From assembly GCA_016707285.1 (NCBI GenBank), contig JADJIA010000003.1:434001-498000 (forward strand): 64,000 nt of DNA, written 5' to 3'. Source of the DNA: Ignavibacteriales bacterium. Its GTDB lineage: Bacteria; Bacteroidota; Ignavibacteria; Ignavibacteriales; Ignavibacteriaceae. The translations under genes were made by a program, and so were the position numbers. Below the pieces are notes generated by a model. It had not been told where the DNA came from. It was given only the letters and a program-made list of their open reading frames with translations, and did not search any database. This document shows, piece after piece, positions 51,657-60,922 of the stretch. Each line of letters opens with the position of its first letter. The stretch's first letter is position 1.

Positions 51657-53844
51657 TTATCTCTTAAGTTTTAATCTTAAACTGTTACTAACCACACTTA
51701 CGCTGCTCATCGCCATGGCAGCACCTGCTATCATTGGATCGAGCAGAAAACCGTTAAATGGATATAGTATCCCCGCCGCAATTGGTATTCCGATAATATT
51801 GTAGATAAATGCCCAGAACAGATTTTGTTTTATGGTTAACACAGTATCATGTGAGAGTTTAATCGCTTTGGGGATTCTTGTCAAATCGGATGCGATCAAA
51901 GTCATCTTTGCAACATCCATTGCTATATCACTACCGGTACCCATTGCGATGCTTAAATCTGCCTGAGCGAGTGCGTTGCTGTCGTTAATTCCATCCCCCA
52001 CCATTGCAACTATTTTTCCTTCAGCTTGAAGTGATTTAACAAAATCAGCCTTTTCAGCGGGGAGAACATCAGCTTTGTAGTGGTGAATTCCGGCTTCCTC
52101 TGCAATCGATTTTGCAGTGGTTGAGTTGTCGCCTGTTAACATGTAAACTTCAATTCCCGATTCCTGAAGAGTTTTAACTGCCTCAATTGAAGATGGCTTA
52201 ATTTTATCGGCAATTGCAATTGCTGCTAAAACTGATTTACTTGATGCAAAATAAATTACCGTGTTTGCATGTGCCTGCCAATCCGGAATTACTAATTGGA
52301 TGTCTTCCGGAACCGGAATGTTGTTTTCCAACATCAATTTGAGATTTCCAACAAACCATTCCTCTCCATTAAAAACTGCTTTTACACCTCTTCCGGTCAG
52401 ACTTTGGAACCCTGTTACATCGACATCATCAGAGGACTCAATATATGCTGCAACTGCATCTGCCAGAGGGTGCTCTGATTTTAATTCAATTGCCTTCAAG
52501 ATACCTGAAGTGGATTGATTATTGTCATTCCAGATTGAATTAACCACTTCAGGTTTTCCCTCTGTAATTGTGCCTGTTTTGTCGAGAACAATAGCATTAA
52601 CTTTTCGGGCAGTTTCAAGGCTTTCAGCATCCTTTTATAAGAATTCCTGATTCAGCGCCTTTACCTATTCCAACCATTATTGCGGTTGGTGTAGCGAGTC
52701 CAAGTGCACACGGGCAGGCAATTACAAGAACAGTAACCATCGCCAGAAGTCCCTGTGTGAAACTGTTTTCACCTCCAAAAATAACCCACACAACAAGTGT
52801 TATCAGAGCAATAAGAATGACGACAGGAACAAAAATTGAAGCAATTTTATCAACAAGTTGTTGAACGGGGGCTTTACTACCCTGGGCTTCCTGCACCATT
52901 TTAATGATACGCGCCAGAACAGTATCTGCTCCTACCTTTTCCGCGATAAAATTGAAACTTCCTTTTTGGTTTATAGTACCTGCAAAAACCTTTTCGCCGG
53001 CTGTTTTTTCTACAGGAATTGGTTCACCGCTAATCATACTTTCATCAACAAATGAGTTCCCTGAAGAGACGATTCCGTCAACGGCTATTTTTTCACCCGG
53101 TTTTACAAGTATCTCATCACCAACTCTTACATCCGAGATGGGGAGTTCTCTCTGTTCATTGTTAAAAACTATTGTAACGGTTTTGGGTTGCAGACCAATC
53201 AGTTTTTTCAGAGCCGATGAGGTGTTGCCTTTGGCTTTATCTTCGAGCAGTTTTCCCAGCAGAATAAATGCAATTACAACCGCAGCAGCTTCAAAATAGA
53301 CATGACCATGAAGCCCTCTATCGTGCCAAAAGTCTGGGAAAAGAGTGTTGAAAACACTAAAGATATAAGCGGTTCCGGTGCTCAGAGCCACCAGGGTATC
53401 CATATTTGCGGTGCCATGGGATGTCTGCTTCCAGGCACCAACAAAAAAGCGGCTGCCAAAGTATAACACAACGGGGGTGGAAAAAGCCCACATGATATAG
53501 TTTGCATACGGGATGTTCATGAAGAACATCCCGATTATCACCACAGGGATGGAGAGAAGTATCGCACCAATCGTTTTATATTTCAGGCTTTTTGAAGCTT
53601 TTCGATTCAGGTCATCAACATCCTCATCATCTCCATCAACAACGAGATCATAACCAAATTTCTGAACGGATTCTTTGAGTTTACCGGGTGAAATCTGTTT
53701 TTCATCATATTCCACCTGAACCGTCGCATTTGCATAATTAACAATTGCTGTTGTTACGCCGGGTTGTTTTCCGAGAGTTTTTTGTACTCTTGCTGCACAA
53801 GATGCACAGGTCATGTTCAACACAGGATAAGTTTGCTTTGTCAT
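51657..53844 (-). pseudogene. copA: Copper-transporting P-type ATPase CopA, interrupted by a frameshift
   Basis: The 5' part (53844 down to 52624) has one heavy-metal domain (M-T-C-A-S-C-A-A near residues 11-18), membrane helices and the metal-binding A-C-P-C-A-L-G-L-A-T-P-T, then stops after G-I-L-I-K-G-C. The 3' part (to 51657) carries the nucleotide domain (H-P-L-A-D-A-V, G-D-G-I-N-D-S-N-A-L-A-Q-A) and final helices. Dropping one G from the coding-strand GG (52631-52632) gives K-D-A-E-S-L-E-T-A-R and the phosphorylation motif D-K-T-G-T, joining both into about 729 residues. Start at 53844 (ATG after AGGTAGAAGAA) is preferred to 53877. The enzyme would export Cu+ from the cytoplasm. The regulator at 53943 is just upstream on the same strand. 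Confidence 0.85.
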
Positions 53845-53942
53845 TTCTTCTACCTTTTTGATTAATTTACAAAACAAACTTACGGATGACGATAAGCCGG
53901 GATGTTACATAATAACGGGAATGATTTACATAATAATGGAAT

Positions 53943-54509
53943 TTAGACATTGTCGAGTGTTTTTCGGTGAGAGATACCCTGCAGTCTGAATTGAGTAGGT
54001 GTGAAGCCGGTGATTTTTTTGAATTGGCTCGAGAGATGAGCAACACTGCTGTAACCCAATTGATCCGATATTTCACTCAGACTCATTTCGTTATATACAA
54101 GGAGTTCTTTTACTTTTTCTATCTTTTGAAGGATCACAAATTGTTCAATGGTTATTCCTTCAGTTTCGGAGAAGAGTTTACTAAGAGTGGAGTATTCCCT
54201 GTTTAATTCTGCGGAGAGTACCTCAGGAAAGTTGAATTTATCATCGACCCGATGATGGATATGTTCAATTACAATTGCTTTAATTCTCTCGATCTGTTGT
54301 TTCCTTTGGTCATCGAGTAGCTCAAAACCTGCACTCAGCAGCTTGTCTCGTAATTCCAGATTTTGTTCGGTGGTAAGTGGATTTTCCAACACCACTTCTC
54401 CAAGACTGATGAGGATGGGTGTCACACTCATCTCTTTAAAAATTGATTCAACTGCCAGGATGCATCTACGGCAAACCATGTTTTTTATCGTAAGTTTATT
54501 TGTACTCAT
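53943..54509 (-). CDS. HMA-like/AraC-type fusion regulator, probably copper-responsive
   Basis: A 188-residue protein. The first 65 residues look like a heavy-metal-associated domain with M-V-C-R-R-C in place of the usual M-x-C-x-x-C loop. Residues about 75-180 include an AraC-type helix-turn-helix (S-L-S-E-I-S-D-Q-L-G-Y-S-S-V-A-H-L-S-S-Q-F-K-K near 142-164; then T-G-F-T-P-T-Q-F-R). Sensing metal directly through the HMA part and controlling the adjacent ATPase is the natural reading, but there is no direct proof. It is transcribed toward copA, with about 98 nt between them. Confidence 0.8.
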   Translation of the reverse strand: MSTNKLTIKNMVCRRCILAVESIFKEMSVTPILISLGEVVLENPLTTEQNLELRDKLLSAGFELLDDQRKQQIERIKAIVIEHIHHRVDDKFNFPEVLSAELNREYSTLSKLFSETEGITIEQFVILQKIEKVKELLVYNEMSLSEISDQLGYSSVAHLSSQFKKITGFTPTQFRLQGISHRKTLDNV

Positions 54510-54752
54510 TTTTAACCGGTCGTTATTACAAATGGAGAAGTTAACAACCCAATATCATAAAAAATTGGGTTAAAACAAAAAAAGCAGGTGTTGAATTAAT
54601 GAACCCTTTCCAATTAATAAGACATATTTTTACCGATATTGAGAAACCTGCCCGTTTTAAAATAACAGAAAATGGGATAGCGCATTGAATGGCAAGGGTA
54701 TTGTTTGGCATTAAATATGCATGGCTAAAATAGTTAATTGTGGAAAAGGATT

Positions 54753-56738
54753 ATGTCCGGCGTTATTTTTACTGTTCCTGACAGATGTAAACGGTGTTAC
54801 TCTTGCATAAGAGAGTGCCCCGCTAAAGCTATTCGTGTTGTGAACGGTCAAGCACTTATAATTCAAGACCGTTGCATCTCATGCGGGAACTGCCTTGTTG
54901 TGTGCTCTCAGCATGCAAAATGCATCGTGAGTAATATTGAATATACCAGAAGTGAGATTCTTTCAGACATTGAGTGTGAGAGAATTGCAATGGTAGCGCC
55001 TTCATTTGCCGCTTCTTTTCCTGATTCATATGACAAAGTTCCTGCTGCACTTAAAAGGCTGGGATTTGATACTGTTGTAGAGACAGCCTTTGGAGCTGAT
55101 CTGATAAGTGGTGAGTATGTCGATGCTGTTATGAATGCTGATGTGAGACCAGTGATAAGCACTGCGTGTCCGGCTGTATTTAACTACATTCAAAAGTATT
55201 ACAACCATTTAGTGCCCAACCTTGCAAAGATCGTCTCTCCAATGATAGCTCTTGGCAGGTACTTAAAAAAGGAAAACGGGGAGAAAACAAAAATAGTTTT
55301 TGTTGGTCCATGTGTCGCCAAGAAGGATGAATTCACTGACGAACCCGTAGAGGGAATAATTGACTCGGTAATCACATTCAGTGAATTAAAAGAGATGTTT
55401 TTTGAAGATAACATTGTGTTATCAGAATTGGAGACCGTTCCATTTGATCCCCCAAGAGCCTCTCTCGGAAAAGCATTCCCGTTGGCAGGGGGGCTGTTAA
55501 AATCAACCGACCTCCCCGGTGATGTATTGGATGATGAAATTGTGGTCGTTGAGGGGAGAGAAAAAGTTCTCGAGATAATCGGCGAGATATCGAACAAAAA
55601 TATCAATGCCAGATTTGTTGATATTCTTTTTTGTGAGGGGTGTATTTCAGGTCCTGTTGTTGACAGTGAATTAAATTTTTATTCGAAAAGAGAAAAAGTT
55701 ATAGAATTCATTAAAAAAGACCTCAAACAGGTTGATAAAAAAGTGTGGAAAAGTAATATTTTCAACAGCAGGGATATGGATTTTAGCAGGACATTTATTA
55801 AAACCAGTCAAAAGAAGCCTACACCGGAAGAGGCGGTTATAACTGAGATTCTTGGCACTTTTGGCATCCACAACAAAAACGATGAGTTGAATTGTGGTGC
55901 ATGTGGTTATTCAACTTGCAGGGAATTTGCGATTGCAATTGCGAAGGGACTGAGTGAAAAAGAGATGTGTTTACCCCATCTTCTTGATGAGATTCGAGAG
56001 GCATACGACAATCTGCATGAGACTGAAGCTGCGCTCCACTCTGCCGAGAAACTTGCCTCAATAGGGCAACTGGCTGCAGGGGTGGCTCATGAAATAAATA
56101 ATCCGCTTGGCACTATTATGGTGTATGCCGGATTATTAAAAAAATTGTGCGACAAACACAAAATTGAAGCAGATATCGGCGGTGATCTCGAGATGATTAT
56201 GGGAGAAGCCAACAGATGTAAAAATATTGTTGCAAATCTGCTTAATTTTGCAAGGCAGGGAAAATTAAATGTTTCCACTTTCGATATAATTGCGGAGGTG
56301 AAGGCTATTATGAAAAAACTTTCGGTTACGGGCAAACTCGATGGGATCTCCGTTGAGATTGATCTGCCCGAAACTGCAGTTGTAATTCAGGGTGACAGAG
56401 ACCAGATTGAACAGGTGATCGCTAATCTTGTCCTCAATGCAGTGGATGCAATGGCTGACAAACAAACCAGGAAGATTCGAATAAGACACGAAGACCTGGG
56501 CGAGAACCTCAAAATCTACTTCGCGGATTCGGGAGGTGGAATAAAGAAGGAACACTTTAGCAAGTTGTTCACACCTTTCTTCACTACAAAAGAAGCAGGC
56601 AAAGGAACAGGTTTAGGATTGGCAATCGCTTATGGCATTATGAAAATGCATAAAGGTGATATCAATTTTAAGAGTGAAGAAGGAAAAGGAACCGAGTTCT
56701 TTATTAATCTTCCGAAGAAACAGTTCTTAAACATATAG
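54753..56738 (+). CDS. Sensory [FeFe] hydrogenase fused to a histidine kinase
   Basis: A 661-residue protein from the ATG at 54753 (a TTG 15 nt upstream is possible). Two [4Fe-4S] ferredoxin motifs (C-K-R-C-Y-S-C-I-R-E-C; C-I-S-C-G-N-C-L-V-V-C) open it, followed by an H-cluster domain with altered loops: T-A-C-P (Cys139) instead of T-S-C-C-P, G-P-C-V-A-K-K (Cys187) and F-C-E-G-C (Cys294, Cys297). A further Fe-S domain (C-G-A-C-G-Y-S-T-C near 381) leads to a HisKA/HATPase kinase (A-H-E-I-N-N-P-L with His446; G-T-G-L-G-L-A-I). This matches histidine kinase-linked group C sensory hydrogenases, thought to report H2 or redox state. Response regulator and hydrogenase genes follow. Confidence 0.9.
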   Translation: MSGVIFTVPDRCKRCYSCIRECPAKAIRVVNGQALIIQDRCISCGNCLVVCSQHAKCIVSNIEYTRSEILSDIECERIAMVAPSFAASFPDSYDKVPAALKRLGFDTVVETAFGADLISGEYVDAVMNADVRPVISTACPAVFNYIQKYYNHLVPNLAKIVSPMIALGRYLKKENGEKTKIVFVGPCVAKKDEFTDEPVEGIIDSVITFSELKEMFFEDNIVLSELETVPFDPPRASLGKAFPLAGGLLKSTDLPGDVLDDEIVVVEGREKVLEIIGEISNKNINARFVDILFCEGCISGPVVDSELNFYSKREKVIEFIKKDLKQVDKKVWKSNIFNSRDMDFSRTFIKTSQKKPTPEEAVITEILGTFGIHNKNDELNCGACGYSTCREFAIAIAKGLSEKEMCLPHLLDEIREAYDNLHETEAALHSAEKLASIGQLAAGVAHEINNPLGTIMVYAGLLKKLCDKHKIEADIGGDLEMIMGEANRCKNIVANLLNFARQGKLNVSTFDIIAEVKAIMKKLSVTGKLDGISVEIDLPETAVVIQGDRDQIEQVIANLVLNAVDAMADKQTRKIRIRHEDLGENLKIYFADSGGGIKKEHFSKLFTPFFTTKEAGKGTGLGLAIAYGIMKMHKGDINFKSEEGKGTEFFINLPKKQFLNI

Positions 56739-56747
56739 AGGTATAAA

Positions 56748-57155
56748 ATGAACTACGAAAAAAAAATATTATTGGTTGATGACGATATTGATATCCTGGA
56801 ACAAAATAAGATACTTTTTGAAGCAGAAGGTTACACTGTTGAAACAGCTGAAACCAGCAATGATGGCTACGAAAAATTTCTGACATTTAAACCGGCTTGT
56901 GCCGTTATCGATCTTATGATGGAAGAATATGACTCAGGATTTGTTCTGGCTCATAAATTAAAAAGGCATCCGCTTGGAAAAAAAATGCCGGTGTATATCG
57001 TAACCGCAGTCGCTAATCAGACGGGGTTGCAGTTCGAGTCGATGACTCCAGAAGAACAGGAATGGATCAATGCTGATGATATTCTGAACAAACCTGTTGA
57101 AATAGAAGAAATTCTTAGCAGAATATCAGACTTTTACGAAAATCAATCCGGTTAA
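56748..57155 (+). CDS. Single-domain response regulator of the hydrogen locus
   Basis: A 135-residue receiver with no output domain: L-L-V-D-D-D-I-D-I-L near 6-15, phosphoacceptor Asp55 in V-I-D-L-M-M, switch Thr in I-V-T-A-V and K-P-V near the end. A short insert after beta-4 (N-Q-T-G-L-Q-F-E-S-M-T-P-E-E) is unusual for CheY-type receivers and recurs in the regulator at 58841. It lies 9 nt after the hydrogenase-kinase, its probable phosphodonor. Confidence 0.9.
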   Translation: MNYEKKILLVDDDIDILEQNKILFEAEGYTVETAETSNDGYEKFLTFKPACAVIDLMMEEYDSGFVLAHKLKRHPLGKKMPVYIVTAVANQTGLQFESMTPEEQEWINADDILNKPVEIEEILSRISDFYENQSG

Positions 57156-57173
57156 TAATGGAGCTCGAAAAGG

Positions 57174-58670
57174 GTGGAAGATTCTGATCATCCTGCCAGG
57201 ATCCTTTTAGTAGATGATGAAGATTATCTAAGAAACGGTGTAAAAAGAATCCTTCAAATTGAGGGATTCGAAGTTGAAACCGCCGAAAATGGTGCCGAAG
57301 GTATTAAAAAAGGTACCGAATTCGATTTTGATGTCGCGCTTCTCGATTTGAAGATGCCCGACATCAGCGGGATAGAAGTGCTCCGAATGATAAGGCAGGC
57401 GAGACCAAATACCATCTGTTTTATGGCGACTGCTTATGCCAGTTATGAAACTGCGGTGGAAGCTACAAAATTGGGTGCAGAAGGTTATATACTGAAGCCT
57501 TTCACCCCCGACGAACTTATCCACAATATTGAAAAAGGTTTACAAAAACGCCGGCTGATCCTTGAAGCGGAAAGGCTAAAGGCTGATCGTGAAGCCCGTC
57601 TGCTTGAACTTGCCTTTGAACGAAGCAGGCTTAACACGATAATAAATCTTTTGGCAGATGGTGTTCTGGTGATAAACCAGTTTGGTGAAATGGTTTATTA
57701 CAACCCCGCTGCATTGAGGTATCTTGATCTTGATGTAATACTCCTCGCAGAGGAGATACTTGAGATACTTCCTCCTGAAGTAAAGGAAATTGCCCAAAGA
57801 ATGATTTCAAAAGAAAAATTTGAAGTTATGGGCGAATCTGTGCAATTTAAACTCTCTTCAAATCCTGATATGTTTGTTGAAGTTACATGTTCACCAATCC
57901 CGGATCATGACAGGAAGAAGATTGCAGGCATTGTAATCGTTGCCAAAAACATCACACAATTTAAAGAAATCGAGCAACTCAAATCGCAGTTTGTATCGAT
58001 GGTCTCCCACGAATTAAAAGCTCCTGTTGCAGCAACAATCGGTTTTTTGGATATTCTCCTTAACCCAAAAATGAAATTAACCGACCATCAAAGATCCGAT
58101 TTCTTAAATCGGAGTACAGCACGACTGAGAAGCCTTCTTACCATGGTTAACGACCTTCTCGACATTTCCAGAATAGAATTGAACACTGTCAAAAGAGAGA
58201 TAGTGAAGATCGATCTTGCGTCGCTTGTGCAGGAGACGGTGGAAATGATGCAATTTGAGGCGGCGAAAAAAAATATTACAATAAAGTTCTCAGCAGGAGA
58301 AATACCGTTTACCATTGAAGCTGACAGGCTTGAGATTGAAAGAGTAATAACCAACCTGATGAGCAATGCGGTAAAATATAATAAAACGGATGGCGAGGTT
58401 TTGGTTTCGCTCAAGAAGAAGGGAGCTTATATTATCCTTGAAATTAAGGATACGGGAATTGGCTTAAAACCTGAAGAAAAAAACCGGCTTTTCTCCGAGT
58501 TTTTCAGGGCTAAAAATGAATTTACAAAAAGTATTCACGGCACAGGGCTTGGGTTGTCGATTGTTAAAAAGACCATCGACTACTATTCCGGAAAAATTGA
58601 ATCTGAAAGTGAATACGGGAAGGGAACCACATTTAGAGTGTTCCTTCCTGAAAAGATTTTGAATAAATAA
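57174..58670 (+). CDS. Receiver-PAS-histidine kinase hybrid
   Basis: A 498-residue soluble protein beginning at GTG 57174. An N-terminal receiver (L-L-V-D-D-E-D-Y-L, Asp58) is followed by a PAS domain (about 155-260) and a HisKA/HATPase kinase (S-H-E-L-K-A-P-V with His279; G-T-G-L-G-L-S-I). Receiver-first kinases relay a signal from another kinase; here the upstream hydrogenase-kinase is the obvious candidate. A structured region follows before the next regulator. Confidence 0.9.
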   Translation: MEDSDHPARILLVDDEDYLRNGVKRILQIEGFEVETAENGAEGIKKGTEFDFDVALLDLKMPDISGIEVLRMIRQARPNTICFMATAYASYETAVEATKLGAEGYILKPFTPDELIHNIEKGLQKRRLILEAERLKADREARLLELAFERSRLNTIINLLADGVLVINQFGEMVYYNPAALRYLDLDVILLAEEILEILPPEVKEIAQRMISKEKFEVMGESVQFKLSSNPDMFVEVTCSPIPDHDRKKIAGIVIVAKNITQFKEIEQLKSQFVSMVSHELKAPVAATIGFLDILLNPKMKLTDHQRSDFLNRSTARLRSLLTMVNDLLDISRIELNTVKREIVKIDLASLVQETVEMMQFEAAKKNITIKFSAGEIPFTIEADRLEIERVITNLMSNAVKYNKTDGEVLVSLKKKGAYIILEIKDTGIGLKPEEKNRLFSEFFRAKNEFTKSIHGTGLGLSIVKKTIDYYSGKIESESEYGKGTTFRVFLPEKILNK

Positions 58671-58689
58671 TCGTTCTTTGAAACCGGGC

Positions 58690-58791
58690 GTGCTTAAAGA
58701 AGCACTGACAACATAACAGCGGAACTAATACACTAAAATAGCAGAGAGTTCCAGCGGGAGAAGACTCCCAGAACCAACCGGAGTAATCCGG
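58690..58791 (+). ncRNA. Candidate structured leader with three consecutive hairpins
   Basis: Three strong stems lie in the 170-nt gap before the second regulator. The first is GTGCTT-AAAG-AAGCAC (58690-58705). The second is GTTC (58748-58751) pairing GAAC (58771-58774) around the inner stem GGGAG-AAGA-CTCCC (58756-58769). The third is CCGGA-GTAA-TCCGG (58778-58791), with a GNRA-type loop. There is no T-run, so it is not an ordinary terminator. It does not match a riboswitch class I can name. Confidence 0.4.
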
Positions 58792-58840
58792 ATAACACTT
58801 TATTCATTCAAAAGACCAAAAATTAATGCAAAGGAAGAGT

Positions 58841-59212
58841 ATGTCTCTTATAGCAATAATTGACGACGACCCGGATATTATCGATGCCACATCTCTTGTA
58901 CTTATGGCTAACGGATTCGAAGTTATAACAGCCAACAATCCCGGTGACGGGTTAAAAATTATCCAGGAACAAAAACCTGCTCTTGTCATTCTTGATGTAA
59001 TGATGCAGGAACCTGATGATGGATTTTTCCTCGCCCAAAAACTCCGCCGCGAAGGCGTGACCACACCAATTCTTATGTACACTTCCGTCTCCAAAGCATT
59101 GGGATTCCAATTTGGAAAAAGTGATATGGTGCCTGTAGATGATTTTGTTGAGAAACCTGTTTCTGCAGATGTTCTCATTGCAAAAGTTAACAAACTCTTA
59201 AATAAAAGTTAA
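58841..59212 (+). CDS. Single-domain response regulator upstream of hydrogenase genes
   Basis: A 123-residue receiver from the ATG at 58841, chosen because AAGGAAGAG lies just before it (the frame opens at 58826). I-I-D-D-D-P-D-I near 5-12, phosphoacceptor Asp52 in I-L-D-V-M-M, and K-P-V at the end. It shares with the regulator at 56748 the phrase D-x-G-F-x-L-A-x-K-L and the insert containing G-F/L-Q-F. There is no DNA-binding domain. It leads directly into hndA after 11 nt. Confidence 0.9.
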   Translation: MSLIAIIDDDPDIIDATSLVLMANGFEVITANNPGDGLKIIQEQKPALVILDVMMQEPDDGFFLAQKLRREGVTTPILMYTSVSKALGFQFGKSDMVPVDDFVEKPVSADVLIAKVNKLLNKS

Positions 59213-59223
59213 GGGTAATAAAA

Positions 59224-59697
59224 ATGTTAGTACTTGAAAAAAACAATCTTACAGAAGAGATCGAACTCTTTGCCAGCCAATATGACTTCCACAGAACAGC
59301 ACTAATGCCACTGCTTGAGTACATCCAGGAGAAATATCATCATATCCCTGATTTTGCACAACAGGAAGTTGCCCGTGTTCTTGATATTCATCCCGTTGAA
59401 GTTTATGGAGTGATATCTTTTTACTCATTCCTTAATGATCAACCAAAAGGAAGAAATATCGTCCGTTTGTGTAGAACAATTATCTGTGATATGGCAGGAA
59501 AATGCCAGATTGAACAGGCTATTGAGCGTGAACTCGGGCTGAAGTTTGGTGAAACCAGCAAAGACCAGAAAATCACACTTGAATTTACCAACTGTTTGGG
59601 CATGTGTGATCAGGGACCGGCAATGATAGTAAATGACAGAGTTTACACAAAATTGGACCCCGAAAAAGCCTGTGCAATTCTTAAAGAGATTAAGTAA
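59224..59697 (+). CDS. hndA: NADH/NADP-reducing hydrogenase subunit HndA (NuoE-like)
   Basis: A 157-residue [2Fe-2S] thioredoxin-fold subunit. N-terminal helices (L-M-P-L-L-E-Y-I-Q-E-K-Y-H-H-I-P) and G-V-I-S-F-Y-S-F precede the cluster ligands C-R-T-I-I-C (x4 spacing) and C-L-G-M-C (x3 spacing). In trimeric bifurcating hydrogenases it forms the electron wire with the NuoF-like subunit. It starts 11 nt after the response regulator and is followed by hndC 13 nt later. Confidence 0.93.
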   Translation: MLVLEKNNLTEEIELFASQYDFHRTALMPLLEYIQEKYHHIPDFAQQEVARVLDIHPVEVYGVISFYSFLNDQPKGRNIVRLCRTIICDMAGKCQIEQAIERELGLKFGETSKDQKITLEFTNCLGMCDQGPAMIVNDRVYTKLDPEKACAILKEIK

Positions 59698-59710
59698 GGA
59701 GAGATGAAAC

Positions 59711-60922
59711 ATGCATAATGACATAGTCAATACGATACACGAATCGAGTCTCCTTTTCTCGAATTATGAAGCAGGTTCCGGCATTAAAAAAGCCCTTGAG
59801 ATGGGAAGGGATGACATCCTTTTTGAACTCAAAGCTTCAAAACTTAAAGGAAGAGGCGGAGCCGGTTTCCCAACCTCCACAAAATGGATGCTTGTGGCAG
59901 CAGCCACTGGAGCAGACAAATTTATTATCTGTAACGCGGATGAAGGTGAACCCGGAACTTTTAAAGACCGCGTGCTCCTGATGAATGCTCCCTTCCTGAT
60001 ACTTGACGGAATGGTAGTTGGCGGATATACCGTGGGAGCAGCTCACGGCTACATCTACCTAAGAGGTGAATATGTTTATATGAGACAATTTCTCGAAGAT
60101 TGTCTGAATGAAATGAGAGAAAAAAACCTCCTTGGTAATAATATCTGCGGAAAAGAAGGATTTAACTTTGATATTTCAATTGTGATGGGAGCAGGCGCAT
60201 ATGTTTGTGGTGAAGAGACTGCTCTTATTGAATCACTTGAAGGTCAAAGAGGTGAACCAAGAAACAGACCACCATATCCTGTTAACACAGGTTTGTGCGG
60301 TGCTCCCACTACAGTAAACAATGTTGAAACCCTGGCAGCAGTTCCACATATCATCCTTATGGGTGGAGAAAAATATGCTGAGAGAGGAACTTCTGCATCA
60401 AGCGGATCAAAACTCTTCTCCATATCAGGAGATTGTGAAAAACCCGGTGTTTATGAGCTTAACTGGGGGATCACAATAAATGAGCTTCTTGCTAAAGTCG
60501 GGGCTTATAACACCAAAGCTGTTCAGGTTGGTGGTGCTTCGGGAATATGTATTCCAAAGTCAAAATTTGACCGTAAGCTTGCTTATGAAGATGTTGCAAC
60601 AGGTGGTTCAATTATGATATTTAATGAATCGCGGAAGATGCTCCATGTTCTTAAAAACTTTATGGAATTTTTTGTAGAAGAGTCTTGCGGACAATGTACA
60701 CCGTGTAGAATCGGAAATCAGAAACTGCTTGAAGGTGTAGAGATGATTGAAAAAAATCAATACACATTTGCCCATATAAACAATCTTAAAGAACTGGGTG
60801 AGACAATGAAAGTTGCTTCCAAGTGTGGTTTGGGTCAAAGCAGTCCTAATCCATTCCTTTCGATTCTCGAAGACTTTAAAGAAGAAATATTTCATGCCAA
60901 AAGTGATGGAGTCTACAAATGA
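59711..60922 (+). CDS. hndC: HndC/NuoF-like NAD(P)H-binding flavoprotein subunit
   Basis: A 403-residue flavoprotein: G-R-G-G-A-G-F-P-T near 47 and C-N-A-D-E-G-E-P-G-T-F near 76 bind FMN and NAD(H), G-A-G-A-Y-V-C-G-E-E-T-A follows near 161, and E-S-C-G-Q-C-T-P-C-R near 322 with a later Cys (S-K-C-G-L-G-Q) holds the [4Fe-4S] N3-like cluster. It lacks the N-terminal thioredoxin-like and C-terminal ferredoxin extensions that make many hydrogenase-linked homologues about 600 residues long, so its wiring is minimal. It overlaps hndD by ATGA. Confidence 0.93.
   Translation: MHNDIVNTIHESSLLFSNYEAGSGIKKALEMGRDDILFELKASKLKGRGGAGFPTSTKWMLVAAATGADKFIICNADEGEPGTFKDRVLLMNAPFLILDGMVVGGYTVGAAHGYIYLRGEYVYMRQFLEDCLNEMREKNLLGNNICGKEGFNFDISIVMGAGAYVCGEETALIESLEGQRGEPRNRPPYPVNTGLCGAPTTVNNVETLAAVPHIILMGGEKYAERGTSASSGSKLFSISGDCEKPGVYELNWGITINELLAKVGAYNTKAVQVGGASGICIPKSKFDRKLAYEDVATGGSIMIFNESRKMLHVLKNFMEFFVEESCGQCTPCRIGNQKLLEGVEMIEKNQYTFAHINNLKELGETMKVASKCGLGQSSPNPFLSILEDFKEEIFHAKSDGVYK

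Noticed and set aside
54720..54800. Upstream ATG at 54720 as start of a separate peptide before the sensor kinase
   Set aside because: It lies in another frame, has no ribosome-binding site, and overlaps the coding start of the hydrogenase-kinase.
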